Assembly: GCA_015680685.1 (NCBI GenBank)
Contig: MNCI01037504.1
Location: 338,247-402,246 of the forward strand
Source: Gnetum montanum
Lineage: Eukaryota > Streptophyta > Gnetopsida > Gnetales > Gnetaceae
Length of the DNA stretch: 64,000 bases
Direction of reading: 5' to 3'
Part shown: in pieces, positions 1 through 10,864 of the stretch
Position numbering within the stretch: the first letter of the stretch is position 1
How the letters are laid out: each line of letters opens with the position of its first letter
Made by a program: the position numbers and the translations under genes
Notes under the pieces: model-generated
Seen by the model: the letters and a program-made list of their open reading frames with translations, nothing else
Databases searched by the model: none
Told to the model about the DNA's origin: nothing

Positions 1-611
1 TTATGCCTTGTATAAAAAAGAGTTTGTAGATAGGACAAATGCTCTATAAAAAAGCCATGTGACAAACTTAGAATTAGAAATAATTAAGGCTTACTACCAT
101 GGGTAAAGAGATATAGCCTTGGACCTAGCCAAAAGATTAATAGATTATCATGAACTAAAAGAAAAGACTAGAACTTTCAAGGAGGAACGATGGTAGTTTG
201 CAGCATGGTATGTGAAAGTGAATCAAATGTTCCCACAACTATTGTGTCCATGGGATGTATCGGTTCTAGCATTCATCAGCTCATTAGCCTGAATGATACA
301 TGATTCAAAAATGGAGGAGGAGAAGTTGTAGGCACTCCTAAATCATTATAAATTCCAAAAGCCTAATGATAAAGGGAAGAAACCCATGGAAGATCCCCTG
401 CATTCGAGAACTACATGAGCTTTTCCAATTTTTTTGTTTTTTTTCATGATGTGTCCAATTTTTTTTGTAAGACACCATTGTGACATGAAAAAGTTAATTT
501 GTGTGTTTATTTAAGTTAGTCAATAATCCCATACCTTCCTAATGTTTTGTAAAGAACTTGTTCCTCATTTTTCTTAACTCGAAGACGAGTTTTCATTCAG
601 TCATGGGGGTA
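1..611 (+). pseudogene. Element E: 3' end of a third reading frame (ORF3) plus 3' untranslated region
   Basis: The first 420 bases or so match, in order and at the protein level, the end of the large reading frame of element D at 60955-61380: both read Y-A-L-Y-K-K-E-F, then A-K-R-L-I-D-x-H-E-L-K-E and L-N-H-Y-K-F-Q-K. Stops interrupt both copies. From about 420 the sequence is noncoding and AT-rich, and from 520 it matches the last 80 or so bases before the LTRs of A, B, C and D, ending in a polypurine tract (CATGGGGGTA, 602-611). Only the 3' end of E lies in the window. The function of the protein is unknown; see the D copy. Sure of the homology, not of any role. Confidence 0.75.
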
Positions 612-1486
612 TGATGAGTCATGTTTTCCAGGGCCTCAATATCAAGTATCCGATATCAGAGCCACAATGTTAGGTATTTGATATTAAGGCACAAACTTCA
701 ATGTTAGGGATTTGAAATTACCCCTTCCATGCTAGCATATAAATACAACACTTGGATGCATTGTTGGAATATAGATAGATTCATAGATCTTGATAGATTT
801 CAAGTTTTGTTAGGTTCCAGTGCATGCTTGCAGTGTGATGTTAAGTGATTATATGTCATCCTTATTTGAACGTGACATACTTGGACACGTTATATGTTTA
901 GCAATAAAGATTGATATTACTCCTATCATTACAACATCCACTTAGCTTTATTATTGTTTTTAATTACTTAAATGTTTACTATTTTCCTTAGTTAATGTTT
1001 ATCATTTATTACTCTTTATCATTTTCTATCATTAAGAAGAATGAGCAGCACTAATCATGAGTGCTTAAGTGTAACTACTTGGTAACCTGGTAGTGTTATC
1101 GTTTGGTACGTCCAGTAATGGTACACTTGGTAATCCGAGTGGTAGTTTCATGAAGTCTAAGGCATGTACGGAAGGTTAGGAATGGATACTCATTGTACAT
1201 AGTCTAGTTAGACTTTACTTTCCATTGTTAATTAGATTAAACAATTAATTTCTTTATTATCATTAAGAGTTGCTTAGGGTCAAACAACATCAAGAATCAT
1301 ATGCCTCACTCTAGACTAAATCATACATGAAAAATCTACCACTAGTCCAAGTGGAAAGATAGCGAACTATGATCAAGGCATAACGATCTAGATGCACAAC
1401 TAGTCCCATCCATGGAATTTGACTAGATTGTATGTGAACACTTGTGATTTATATGGTTGGGTGTAGGGGTATCTTGCTACTCATCA
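612..1486 (+). repeat. 3' LTR of element E
   Basis: Begins TGATGAGT directly after a polypurine tract and ends TACTCATCA, the same inverted ends found on all tRNA-Asp-primed elements here. It carries GATATC-type motifs at 640-690, a TATAAATA box at about 738, and the shared U5 stretch ending in the GGTTGGGTGTAGGGGTA block. No primer-binding site follows it, so it is the 3' LTR. It is closest by eye to the LTRs of element D. The following base begins LINE sequence, so E appears to have inserted into the LINE; the 5' half of E and the other duplication lie outside the window. Confidence 0.9.
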
Positions 1487-3770
1487 TTAATCATGGATTA
1501 GCTTCCAATTTTTGATAAGCAGATAATGGTAGTTATTTTTGAAACTATAAATAAAGGATTAGTCTAATTAATAGTAGAAGAAAGAGAATATTAATCCACT
1601 CAAAACAAGAGATGATGTAGACTAGCAGGTGTATTTTGGATAAAGAAAATTCTATTGATGTAGTCATTGACAAAATGCATATTAAGAAGCTGATGTTAAG
1701 GAGTAAAAAGAAGAATTCTAGTGATAACCTTATTTTGAATATCATAATTTAATTAATGATGAAAAAGGTCTATTGCACTAATGAATAAATAAGAAGCAAA
1801 AGGACAACCTTGTCTTACAGACCTATACATAGAAATGGAAGAAGTAATACCAAATGTAGTAGCTATTCTAGTAATGACATATGAGAATAAACATTTCACC
1901 ATATGGAGATACTTGGGGCTAAAACCAAATTTAGTTGTGAGTTACAAAATGAAGTCCCATTTAATGTTATCATAAGCATATGTATAATCAAGCTTAATAA
2001 AGGGGATATCTTGACCCTCATCTTATGTCCACTAAATATTTTTCCAAGTAACAAACCACATTATTTAAAATATATCTACCAAGAAAAAAACCTATTTATT
2101 AAGGGGAAATAATATGAAGAAGATTCTTTTTCAAGTATAATGCTAAGCATTTAACCCAAATTTTGGACACCACATTAAGAAGCATGATAGGTTACTTGTT
2201 GGAGATATGAGTAAGATTCCTAGATTTTGGTAGAAGTTAAATTATTTCCTTTATATTTTCAGCCCCAAAGAACCAGCTTGGATAGCCTAACTAATAACTT
2301 GAAAGAGATCATTGTCAATAATATCCTAATTATTTCTTAAAAATTCAACTAGAAAGCTATCATAACCTATAGTCTTACCAATGTTCATTTTAAAACATGT
2401 CTTTTAAAGTTCAACTTGAGTTATATTAGCTTCTAAAATTTGCAACATAGTAGAATTAACTAGATTAGGATAATTAATATTAGCTCTCTTAAAGGAATAA
2501 TATCCATAGGGATAAGAGTAAATACAACTTCAAAATGATTTCTAAGGTAGGAAAGGAGCATGTTATGGTCAGTGTTGATGATACCATCAGTTGAAATTTG
2601 ATCTAAAGAATGAAGAGTGGATGAACTATTTAGAGATTTGAAAAATTCCTTATAGTGTTCATCAATATAATTTTGGTTAAGGCACTTTGTGCCTTGTAAA
2701 CATGTCACTATTGAAAATCTAATCAGGCTTTAGCCAAATCCTCATGAACTTGTAAGTTGAAAGGATCTTAAATCAACTAACCTAAAAGTTCTTCAATACT
2801 AGATTGAATGTTATTGTACTCTTATCTAGCATGAGAGGCCACTTCATTACCATAATAGCAAGAAAAATTCCACACTCTACAAGTAGCACGATGCCTCCGT
2901 TAAATGTAATCCACTTAACCTGAAGGCCTTGGTTCAACAATCCAAAGGCTTAAAAGAATTTGTTTAGTAGGAGATGAAAAATAGTTGCTATGTAATTGAA
3001 AAATATGGAAATTATGTTTAAGGTAATTACTATTAATGTAAATTAATATGGTGATGGGAAAATGATCTGAGAAAGTTACATGTTGATGAATAACAATAGT
3101 AGAAGTAGCCTATTAGAAAGAAAGAGTGAAAAAATAAAACTTATCCAATTGGCTGTAAATGGAAGCTTTTACAAGACAAAGGTTTCTCCATGTATATCTA
3201 TGAAGAAGATCATTTGTATAAGTATCATCCACATCTATAAGATAAAATAGTTCCTTAAAATTAGGTTACACTTATTTGTTGATGATGGAAAAGGCATATC
3301 CCCTAGCTTGTCATCAAAACATTCTATCATATTAAAATCACCTCCAAAATTCCAAGGAACAAAAGGGAACAGAAACTACAAGTTCTTGCCACAATAAAGC
3401 ACATTCTATAGAATCATTGGTAGCATAAATTAAACATGTACTAAAAGAACCATGTAAGGAGGAGAAGATCACCCAAATAACTTTGTGTCTTGAATGAAAA
3501 CCACTCTATATAAGTTTATATTTCCAATAAGCAAAAAGAAGAATGGCAACATCACTTTTCCACATTCATATTAAGTAGCAATAACCAAGGAGTGGGGAAG
3601 AAACCAATGGGCTGAAAAAGATAAATATTTGATTGAAATCTTAATTTTCTAAAATACAATAAAATTAAAATAAATATTTAAACTAGAGAAAAAATTGCTT
3701 GCACGTTTGTGTTGAAGTCAATTAGTTAGACCTCAAGCATTCCAAAATAATATATTCATGAGCAAGCAAA
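1487..3770 (-). pseudogene. LINE ORF2 remnant: endonuclease and reverse transcriptase
   Basis: Near 3755 the frame starts like an APE-type endonuclease (L-F-W-N-A-x-G-L), and near 3325-3357 shows W-N-F-G-G-D-F-N-M-I, the G-G-D-F-N motif of the catalytic core. The reverse transcriptase follows: a Y-D-S-F-L-V-E-F stretch near 2360, palm motif A as A-Y-D-N-I-K-W-D-F-I at about 1945-1975, R-S-V-R-Q-G-C-P-F near 1810, and a degraded F-A-D-D motif seen as F-V-N-D near 1665. In the family this protein nicks target DNA and copies the RNA from the nick. The protein is broken by several stops and at least three frame changes, and loses its C-terminal part at the E insertion. Confidence 0.85.
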
Positions 3771-4169
3771 GGGAGTGTCTTGTGAAAAACCCTTAAAAAA
3801 TTCTAAATTCAAAGTATCAACTTTCATAGCATATAAGAAAATAGCAAAAGAGTTGCTTGTAGTAACTAGAGAAATAAAATTGATCACTTGGGAAGAAGTA
3901 GATTGTTTAACTTTGGTAATGATGATTTAACTATTTTCTTACCACTAACTTCCATAACCTCATCATATTAAAGTGAGTCCTTAGAAGAAATAATGATTTT
4001 AAAGAGATAGCTTGTGTTCAAAAAGTTACCTTGATTGTTGATGCAAACTGTAGTACCTATAATTGCTTGGAAGGACCAGAATATGATGAAGGTTTAGAAA
4101 AATTTCTAAAAGAGGCTCCAAGATTGAAATTTTCTAATGGTGGTTGGAATTCTAGAATAGATGATGAAT

Positions 4170-4956
4170 GTGTTTTTTTTAAAGCTTAGCTAATTGTTTT
4201 TTTTTTTTTTGCCAATAAGGGACATGTAGAAATATGATGGTTAGCTTGATGACAATAACCACAGGAATTAGGAAGATAAAAATAATCTACTTTTTGAGTT
4301 AAGACATTATCACCTGTTGCAAGGATTAAGAAGTTCTTCCTTTGTGAGATATCAAGTTCAATATAATAGTGACGAAAATAACTATCATTAATCTTAATTC
4401 CATGATTTTAAAAAATATGACCTAGGGTATGCATTATGTCCCTCTTCATAGTAGAAAATATCAAGGGAAGATTTGGTAGCTCAAGATAGTAGGAAATAGT
4501 ATTATAAGTTGGATTGTTAACATTAAAATCAAATTTCCAAGCTCACATAATAAGAGTTGCATTATGCACTAGAAAAATTTAAATGGAAAGAGCCTTTGCA
4601 ACTTAGGAGGCATCATAGAGTTATGTAAGAATTAAGTTATGGGCATAATAATGAGCATGAGAAACCTAAATATCCTAGGATTGAAGAATATTTTTTCATG
4701 TGTATAGCCATAGTCGCTGAATAAAGTAAAAAGCCAAGAGTTTGAAGAAAAATGAAGCAGAAGTGAAATCTTTTGAAATAACATGAAAAATATCATTTGG
4801 AAGATGAGAATTTACATTAGGAAGATTTGAAGCACCTTTGTTCTGAAGAGTGTGAGCATTGGATGAATCTTCAATGGGGAAGCCCATAAGAAGCCTTAAA
4901 TGTGCTAACTCTCTCTCTACTTTCACCCTCCATCTAAAAGCTCCTTTCCCCATCAA
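4170..4956 (-). pseudogene. LINE ORF1 remnant with CCHC zinc knuckle (nucleic-acid-binding protein)
   Basis: The frame can be followed from a methionine at 4956 through a shift near 4690 to about 4170. The middle part (L-E-L-P-N-L-P-L near 4470, then a glycine-rich H-T-L-G-H stretch) has the look of the DUF4283 domain of plant LINE ORF1 proteins. It is followed at about 4222-4263 by an intact C-x2-C-x4-H-x4-C knuckle (C-G-Y-C-H-Q-A-N-H-H-I-S-T-C). In the family this protein binds element RNA to make the particle that the ORF2 protein copies. Stops and a shift make it a pseudogene. The knuckle is seen directly; the DUF4283 call is by eye. Confidence 0.75.
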
Positions 4957-5884
4957 GAAACTTTCTTTTCTCTCTATACAAGATATGTAAATTTACATGA
5001 GATATAATTAAGAAATATATTAAACACTTCAAGCATCTTTATTTTTTATAAGTTCTACCTAAGGTTTGTATTGGCTATATGTTAGTAAAAAAGATTTGCA
5101 TTAGTAAACAAAAGTTGCAATTGCCAAACCTCCTTAATTATCTATATTTATGCTTTTAATTTATTTTTAAATAATTTTTATGATATCAAAGCCTTATAAA
5201 AAATTTTAATTGTTCCAAGCCAATATTGGCACCCAAAGTACTCCAACATAGAAGCATTATGATTGTTGAAATCCTTTTCTTTGTTTCTAATACATCTCTT
5301 AATATTGTTATCTTGGCGCAAATGTAAGCCATGATGTCATTCATTCTTACTGCTAAACATTTTCTTATTTGAAAGTAATAACATAGTTCCATTAATTTAA
5401 GTTTTTGATCTCTTTGGTCATATTAAAGAAGATGAAGTACTCTAATAAAAGATAATCTCCTATAATGGAAAGTAGATTTACCATAAAGTAGAATGCTAGG
5501 TTACTAAAAAGTCTAACTTACTTCTCACTTTGAAAATAAGTATTAGGAGTAATTATTGGATAAGACATAACTCACATGATATGAAGTATCTTGAAGGAAT
5601 CATGTACACCTTTATAGGTGCAAATTATTATAAGAATTTTAAACATTTATACGAGGACCTTTCATGAAAAGAGAAATCACTATCTAATGAGGATAAGATT
5701 TACTAGTCCAAAAATAGAAAGTACTAGTCCAAAATATAACAATTTAATTAGAATAATAGTAAGGTATTTGTTTCTTATGTCAAAGACTTGGGTTTGAGCT
5801 TTAGCACAACCACTCACTTTCCCAGGATCCCACTTAGTGGGATAAGCATTGTGAATCCAAATTATGATCCTTTTATTGGTAATA

Positions 5885-6070
5885 ATGAGGTATTAGCCTA
5901 ATGGTAAGACTTTTATTTGGAAGGTTCAAGTTATGGGCCTGATTCTAGAAGGCAATGCTAAGTTATAAAGTTCTAATTTGACTATATGTCTTATACGTAA
6001 AATAAGTTTTGAGTTTCAACTACCCACCCATTCCAGCCCCTCACTTCATACCCCTAAGTGTTTTAAAAGA
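5885..6070 (+). repeat. Possible tRNA-derived SINE fragment
   Basis: TAGCCTAATGG at 5894-5904 resembles a pol III A box, and GGTTCAAG at 5923-5930 resembles the start of a B box. The 29-base spacing is close to that of tRNA genes, and no clover-leaf can be completed, so this is not a tRNA gene. A further B-box-like GGGTTTGAGCT lies about 100 bases upstream. No poly(A) tail or target duplication could be shown, so this is only a suggestion. Confidence 0.25.
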
Positions 6071-6455
6071 TTCTCAATTGGTGAAAATAAAGCTACTTAA
6101 ATTAAAAAATTACATAAGTCCAATGCAAAATTACATATAAATATTACAAATATGATTTAAAAATTACAAGAAGAATATGAAGTAGTGAAAAAAATAATAT
6201 CATGCAATTATAGAAGATATAATAAAAGCACATATAGAAATACACAAGTTGTTAAAACCTAAAAGATAGGCCTAGCCATTTAAAAATTTTCAATTCTAAC
6301 TCCCACCAATTGCAATATGAATGTAGAACCTATAATTGATGGTGATCCTATTTCCAGATATGACTTCTCAAATATGTTATTTGAATAACTATAATATTTC
6401 AAGATGTCATGTAGTAAAGGAAGTTGTGCTACTAGCCCTTATGTCCATTTTCTAA

Positions 6456-6478
6456 AAATAAATAAATAAATAAATAAA
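6456..6478 (+). repeat. (AATA)n microsatellite
   Basis: About five to six perfect AATA units in an otherwise AT-rich stretch. Confidence 0.9.
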
Positions 6479-6857
6479 ATTATTATCCTTGTACTATAGT
6501 AAATTTGATCCCTTGTGAGTGTAGGAGAGAGGTGTATCAAATTTTATTTAGCTCACATTTGGCCAACATGGGTTCCCTTGACCACTTTGGCAACTACTAT
6601 TAACACTACACTTGTCACTTCTGTGAAATAATCTTATCTTTGCCACCACTTCTCCTAATGCCCATGTGTCCCAACTCCAACTCTTCTGACATGAGGCAAC
6701 TATGCATTATCATTAAATCTAGTATTGATGGGATGACCCATAATGACACATGCTTACCAAATACTTCATTTGATTCTAGATAGTGTATGTAGCAAAGGAA
6801 AATGAATGTCATGTTAACCTATAGGACTTTTTAACATTTTTTTATACTCATCCTTTG

Positions 6858-7749
6858 TGATAAATTCAAATTTTTGGAGAATATGATATTGCAGCTACGA
6901 TATTGTAGCAACGACATTGTAGATATGATGTTGTGACCCATGCTACATCATCATTGATGCAATGTCTCGAGATGTGTGTAGCTCTATAAATACCAACACT
7001 TGGACACATAGTTAACAACTTTGCATTCCAAGTCATAGGAAAATTCTTGTAGTTTTATTTTGTAGTTGTAATAATGCCTACAGTGTGATGTTTAGCAATT
7101 TTCTAAAATCTTCATTCGAGTGAATTATACTTGGATGTAGTTCATGATGGCAATAAAGATTGAGATTGCTTCCAATTATTGTAGCATCCACTTAGTTTTC
7201 TTTGTTTACTTAGAATGATTTTCTTGTTTTAATAGCTTAATCATTTACATTTCTCAAGCACTTTATTTTTACTTGCTCATTCATAAAGTGGAATGAGTAC
7301 AACCAGTTTCAAGCATTAAAGTGTAATTGTTTCATAACCCAATGGTGGTTTCACTTGATATGCTTAGTCATGAATTCAGTTGGTAATCCCAATAATGGTT
7401 ACATGAGTTGAAGGCATGTCCAGTAAGCCAAGAACATATACTCACTGCTATAGGATAGAATAAATTTACATTCTTGTCTTTACTTAAACTTAGCACTTAA
7501 TTCCATTTCCATTATGCCTACACATAGGAGTAAAATGGGCCTACAACATCAACCAATCATGTCTCACTAAGAGTTAAACCATACACTTAGACTTCACTAA
7601 CTCAAGGTGAGAAGACAATGATCACGAACTCAATATCAATTACTAGCATAATAACATTATCCGTCCAAGGATTATGATTTGGTCATGCACTAGCACTCGT
7701 GACTTGTATGGTAGAGTGTTGAGTGTTGAGATTGCTCCATCACATATCA
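6858..7749 (+). repeat. 5' LTR of element I
   Basis: The start is placed at TGATAAAT and the end at CATATCA, degraded forms of the TGATGAG and CTCATCA ends. A short GATATTGTAGCAAC-type repeat fills 6885-6935, a TATAAATA box lies at 6984-6992, and the GCAATAAAGATTGAGATTGCTTC and TAATCCCAATAATGG blocks of the C, D and E LTRs follow in order. A degraded tRNA-Asp primer site begins at 7750, so this is a 5' LTR. Only about 55 bases of internal sequence remain before element H interrupts it. The 5' boundary is less certain than the 3' one. Confidence 0.8.
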
Positions 7750-7769
7750 TTGACACTATTGTTAGGGAT
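7750..7769 (+). other. tRNA-Asp primer-binding site of element I (degraded)
   Basis: TTGACACTATTGTTAGGGAT aligns with the complement of the tRNA-Asp 3' end (TGGCGCCGTTGCCGGGGA); all differences are transitions. It lies directly after the LTR. Confidence 0.75.
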
Positions 7770-7804
7770 GTGTTAATGTGTGCTAAGTAATTGATCTTAC
7801 AAAG

Positions 7805-9391
7805 TGTAAAGACCAAAACGTTGGCGATTCGAACACCAAGGTTCATGGGCACATAGCTTAACCCTGAATCCACATGAGGGCTTACTGGAGGTGGAGACAA
7901 GGTGCCTTGAATGATTTGGCTAATCAAATAGGGACTTACCAAATGTAATGGGGTGTAGCATGGTTAGTTGTGGTGCTAATGCAAGATGGTACAAAGGGTG
8001 AAAGCATAGTCAAGGATTTTAGTGAGGTGGATGGTGTCAATGTGCGAGGATTACCACCTAAGCATAGTTCAAGCATCTCTACATAGTAAAAATAGCAAAA
8101 AATGCAAATAAAGTGTGGAAAATGCAAAGAAATGAAGAGAATGAAGTAGAGCGCCACCCCAAATGGGGTTGAGCATAGTTAACACCAAGAGGGGGGTAGA
8201 GGATACATGGTATACAATAGGCATAGGTGGACAACATAGTCACAATCCTTAGGATTTTTAGCTGTGAAGACTGATGTCCTACCAAGGTGTTTGCATCTAT
8301 CAGGTTGGTCGCTATGGTGTACCATTGGGTGTAGTGTTTTTTTGGGCTACGAAGGGTCTGCGGTGGTCTACAACTTTGTCTCTTTTTTGGTTCGCCAATA
8401 TGCCCTTGATCATATATGAGGTCCAATCCTTATTGTGTTGAAGATGCAAGTATTTATATGGTTAGGATTAGTGGGAAATGCAGGATGGCTACCATGTGGC
8501 GGATGGGATGGATGGGACTATGCTCAGTGTAGTTGCTGTTCATGTGGTGTGCTAATGTGGTTGATGCTGTTGCACTTTATTATGCTTTGCTGGACTCTAC
8601 AGGATTGTAAGACTATGACTACACTGCCAATCACATGTGTGTGTTAAGAGGACCATGAGATACCTAAAGAATGAAACTCAGAGACTATGCTCTGAGGGAA
8701 TATGCTCTCCACACTCTCAGGTGGGGTTGAGTGTAGTTACAATTTTTGGGCAAAAGGGGATATAAAAAAGAAGTATCTTGTTGACTACACTTGCCAAAGG
8801 TGAGTTGACTCCATGCTAAAGTTGAGATGAGCATTGTTACTGCATTGTGGAGGTTTTTGGAGACTATCCTTGTTGAATATGCTCTTCTAAAAGGTGACTA
8901 TGCTCTAGGTTTGGGGAGAGCATAGTCTCACCATCAGTGAAATCTATGAGGAAAATGGATTTTTTGTAGACTACACTCTCAACTAGGGTCAAGAATAGTC
9001 TCAACACTTAGCAAAATTTGCAAAAAATGGCCTTTTGTTGATTATTCTCTTCATGAAAGGTTGACTATGCTCTAAACTGGGATCGAGTGTAGTCTCGATA
9101 CTTAGAAAAATTTGTGAAAACTAGCCTTTTGTTGACTACACTCTCCACGAGAGGCTAACTACACCCTCAACTAAGATTGAGCGTAGTCTCAACACTTAGC
9201 AAAATTTGGAATGGCGTGCTTGGGGGAGAGTGTAGTCTCAACACTTAGGTAAAATTTCAAAAATTTTCCCTCCAATTAACTACACTTTAGGAAACTATGC
9301 TCTTTACCCTTTGTAGAGGGGTTAAGTGTAGTTTCCACTTTTTGCCAAATTTGTAGCTAGGACGTTATAGTCTAGATTTGGTGGTGTTTCA
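7805..9391 (-). repeat. 3' LTR of element H
   Basis: On the minus strand it begins TGAAACACCACC at 9391, directly after a purine-rich tract (AAAGAGGAACCAA, 9392-9404), and ends CTTTACA at 7805. The block at about 7885-7935 (GGTGCCTTGAATGATTTGG on the plus strand, then AAATAGGGACTTACC) is shared with solo LTR G (42385-42440) and with the LTRs of F (41605-41655 and 51685-51735, reversed). Length is 1587 bp, close to F (about 1640 bp). It is unusual in holding an array of inverted-repeat units. Confidence 0.85.
8790..9340. repeat. Array of inverted-repeat units inside the H LTR
   Basis: A TCAACACTTAGCAAAATTTG block recurs at 9001, 9095 and 9189 (period 94) and, shortened, at 9238. Each unit also pairs a GTTGACTACACTC-type arm with its inverse GAGTGTAGTCTCAAC, so each could fold into a hairpin. 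Diverged arms extend left to about 8790 and right to 9340. It lies in the U3 part of the minus-strand LTR, upstream of its transcription start. Confidence 0.8.
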
Positions 9392-9404
9392 TTGGTTCCT
9401 CTTT

Positions 9405-10479
9405 GTTAACGTCTAGAGAAGTGGCCCAAGAGACATCAAAAAAGAACAAAAAAACACCATAGTAGACTTGGCACCAACATCCCTATTTAGTGCATGATTA
9501 GATGTCATTGCATTATGCTCAAGAGTGCTATGGATAGAAGCATGCTAGATGGTAGGGTAGGTGAGAAGCGACAATAAAAGGCATAGGTGATGTGCTAGGG
9601 GTAAAATGAAGGATAAGATGTAAATGAGGTATTATGATGCAAGAACCTCATAGCTGATGGTGATCATAGTTGATGGTGACCATAGAGTGGCTTGCCCTTA
9701 ACAACGTTGACCTCTAGTTGGAGTGCTTGTGAGAGAGTCAAGGTGTAGGTTCAAAGTTGGTCCAGTTGCAAAACTACTTTACTACTAGATTACTAGATTA
9801 GTTGGATGAATCTTTTTTAGGCTCTGCACATTACTAAATGCTTGTTGTGAAGTGCTTCCCATTAGGTGAGTTGTGTGTCACTAGATGGGATTTGCTTTGT
9901 CATTGGTGAAACTTCATCACATTTATATGACAAGTGTTTCCTCCCTAGGATGATTTATGTTATGTCCACGTGGGCTTTAACTAGCCAACAGAGGCTTCCC
10001 ATGGGACAACTTGTGTTATGTCTACCTTGGGCTCTAAAGCTTGATTTGAAGAAAGTGTCATGTGGTCATAGCATGTGAGCATCAAAAAGGTTTGCAATCT
10101 ATGCTATGAGAGGAATGAAAGGATATTGGGATATAGGAGTAGATGTGAGTAGGAAATAATGGGATAATAGGGATATGCACTCTTGAGAGGTCTAGCTAGT
10201 TCAATCATGCACATCAAAGTGATGTGGCAACTTGCTGCTATGATGAGATGTGCCTTTACATGACTGCCTAGGGCTTCATCCTACAAACACAACTTTGAGA
10301 AGAAAATAAAAGCATACAAGACATAAAATGCAAATAGACTATAGATTCTTGAATGTAGAAGGCCACATCAGCAACATAGGTTTCATAGATTGCAAGTAAT
10401 TTATTTTGGAGCTATAGTGTGCTCGCTTGCTTGGTGTAGAAGAAGAGTTGTAGTATGCTTGCTTGCACAAGGATGGAAA
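9405..10479 (-). other. Noncoding 3' region of element H
   Basis: About 1.1 kb between the polypurine tract and the degenerate repeats. No frame longer than about 70 residues and no recognisable motif. Its place, between the end of integrase and the 3' LTR, is where Tat/Ogre-type elements usually carry a long untranslated stretch. Confidence 0.6.
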
Positions 10480-10860
10480 AAGTTATTAATGACTGACTGA
10501 AAACCTAATTTAAGGTCTTGGTAGATCATAGCTTTACTAGTTTAAGGTCCTGGAAAACCGTGTTGTGCTAGTCTACTCTGTGCTATTTTAACATCTTAGT
10601 GGATGCAGTGTGCCACTTTAGAGTCATGGCGAACTACTAGTTTAAAGTCATGGTGGATTACCAGTTTACAGTCTTAGTGGATGTGTTGTGCTAGTTTAAC
10701 GTTATAACCCAAGGACAAGCTATGCTAGTTTATAGTCATAGCAAACCTCTATTCTAGTTTAACATCATAGCAGATGAGCTGTGCCAATTTAATATCATAG
10801 AGGATGAGTTGTGCTAGTTTAATGTTATAGAAAACGAATGCTTACCTTGGTTCATTGATG
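10480..10860 (-). repeat. Degenerate tandem repeats downstream of H integrase
   Basis: Roughly ten units of 30-40 bases, each with a version of CTAGTTTAATGTCATAGCAGA on the plus strand. Read on the coding (minus) strand they give TCTGCTATGATGTTAAACTAG, the same motif found on the plus strand of element F at about 47640-49020. This places both at the same position and orientation relative to their elements. Confidence 0.8.
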
Positions 10861-10864
10861 TGTG

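Larger units (their letters stand above)
1487..4985 (-). mobile_element. Decayed plant L1-type LINE (non-LTR retrotransposon), 3' end cut by element E
   Basis: Read on the minus strand from high to low coordinate this holds an ORF1 with one zinc knuckle, an endonuclease and a reverse transcriptase, the order of plant L1/RIL LINEs. The 3' end, after the palm C motif of the RT, stops at base 1486 where the LTR of element E begins, so the poly(A) tail and 3' untranslated region are missing from the window. Many stops and several frameshifts mark it as old. The 5' limit is set only by the ORF1 start; an untranslated leader may extend above 4985. Confidence 0.85.
4986..6857. other. AT-rich stretch without a recognisable gene
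   Basis: About 1.9 kb between the LINE and LTR I. Short open frames occur on both strands but none shows a domain, codon pattern or partner in another element of the window. The only structure seen is a possible tRNA-derived SINE (about 5885-6070), a second B-box-like sequence near 5791, and a four-base microsatellite. It may be very old retroelement sequence. Confidence 0.5.

Noticed and set aside
5885-5960. tRNA gene
   Set aside because: A- and B-box-like sequences only; no acceptor stem or anticodon arm can be formed.
7936-8426. Two overlapping minus-strand frames as genes
   Set aside because: They lie wholly within the H LTR and show no domain.
8435-8647. 70-codon cysteine- and tryptophan-rich frame
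   Set aside because: Inside the H LTR, no signal peptide pattern or relative in F or G.
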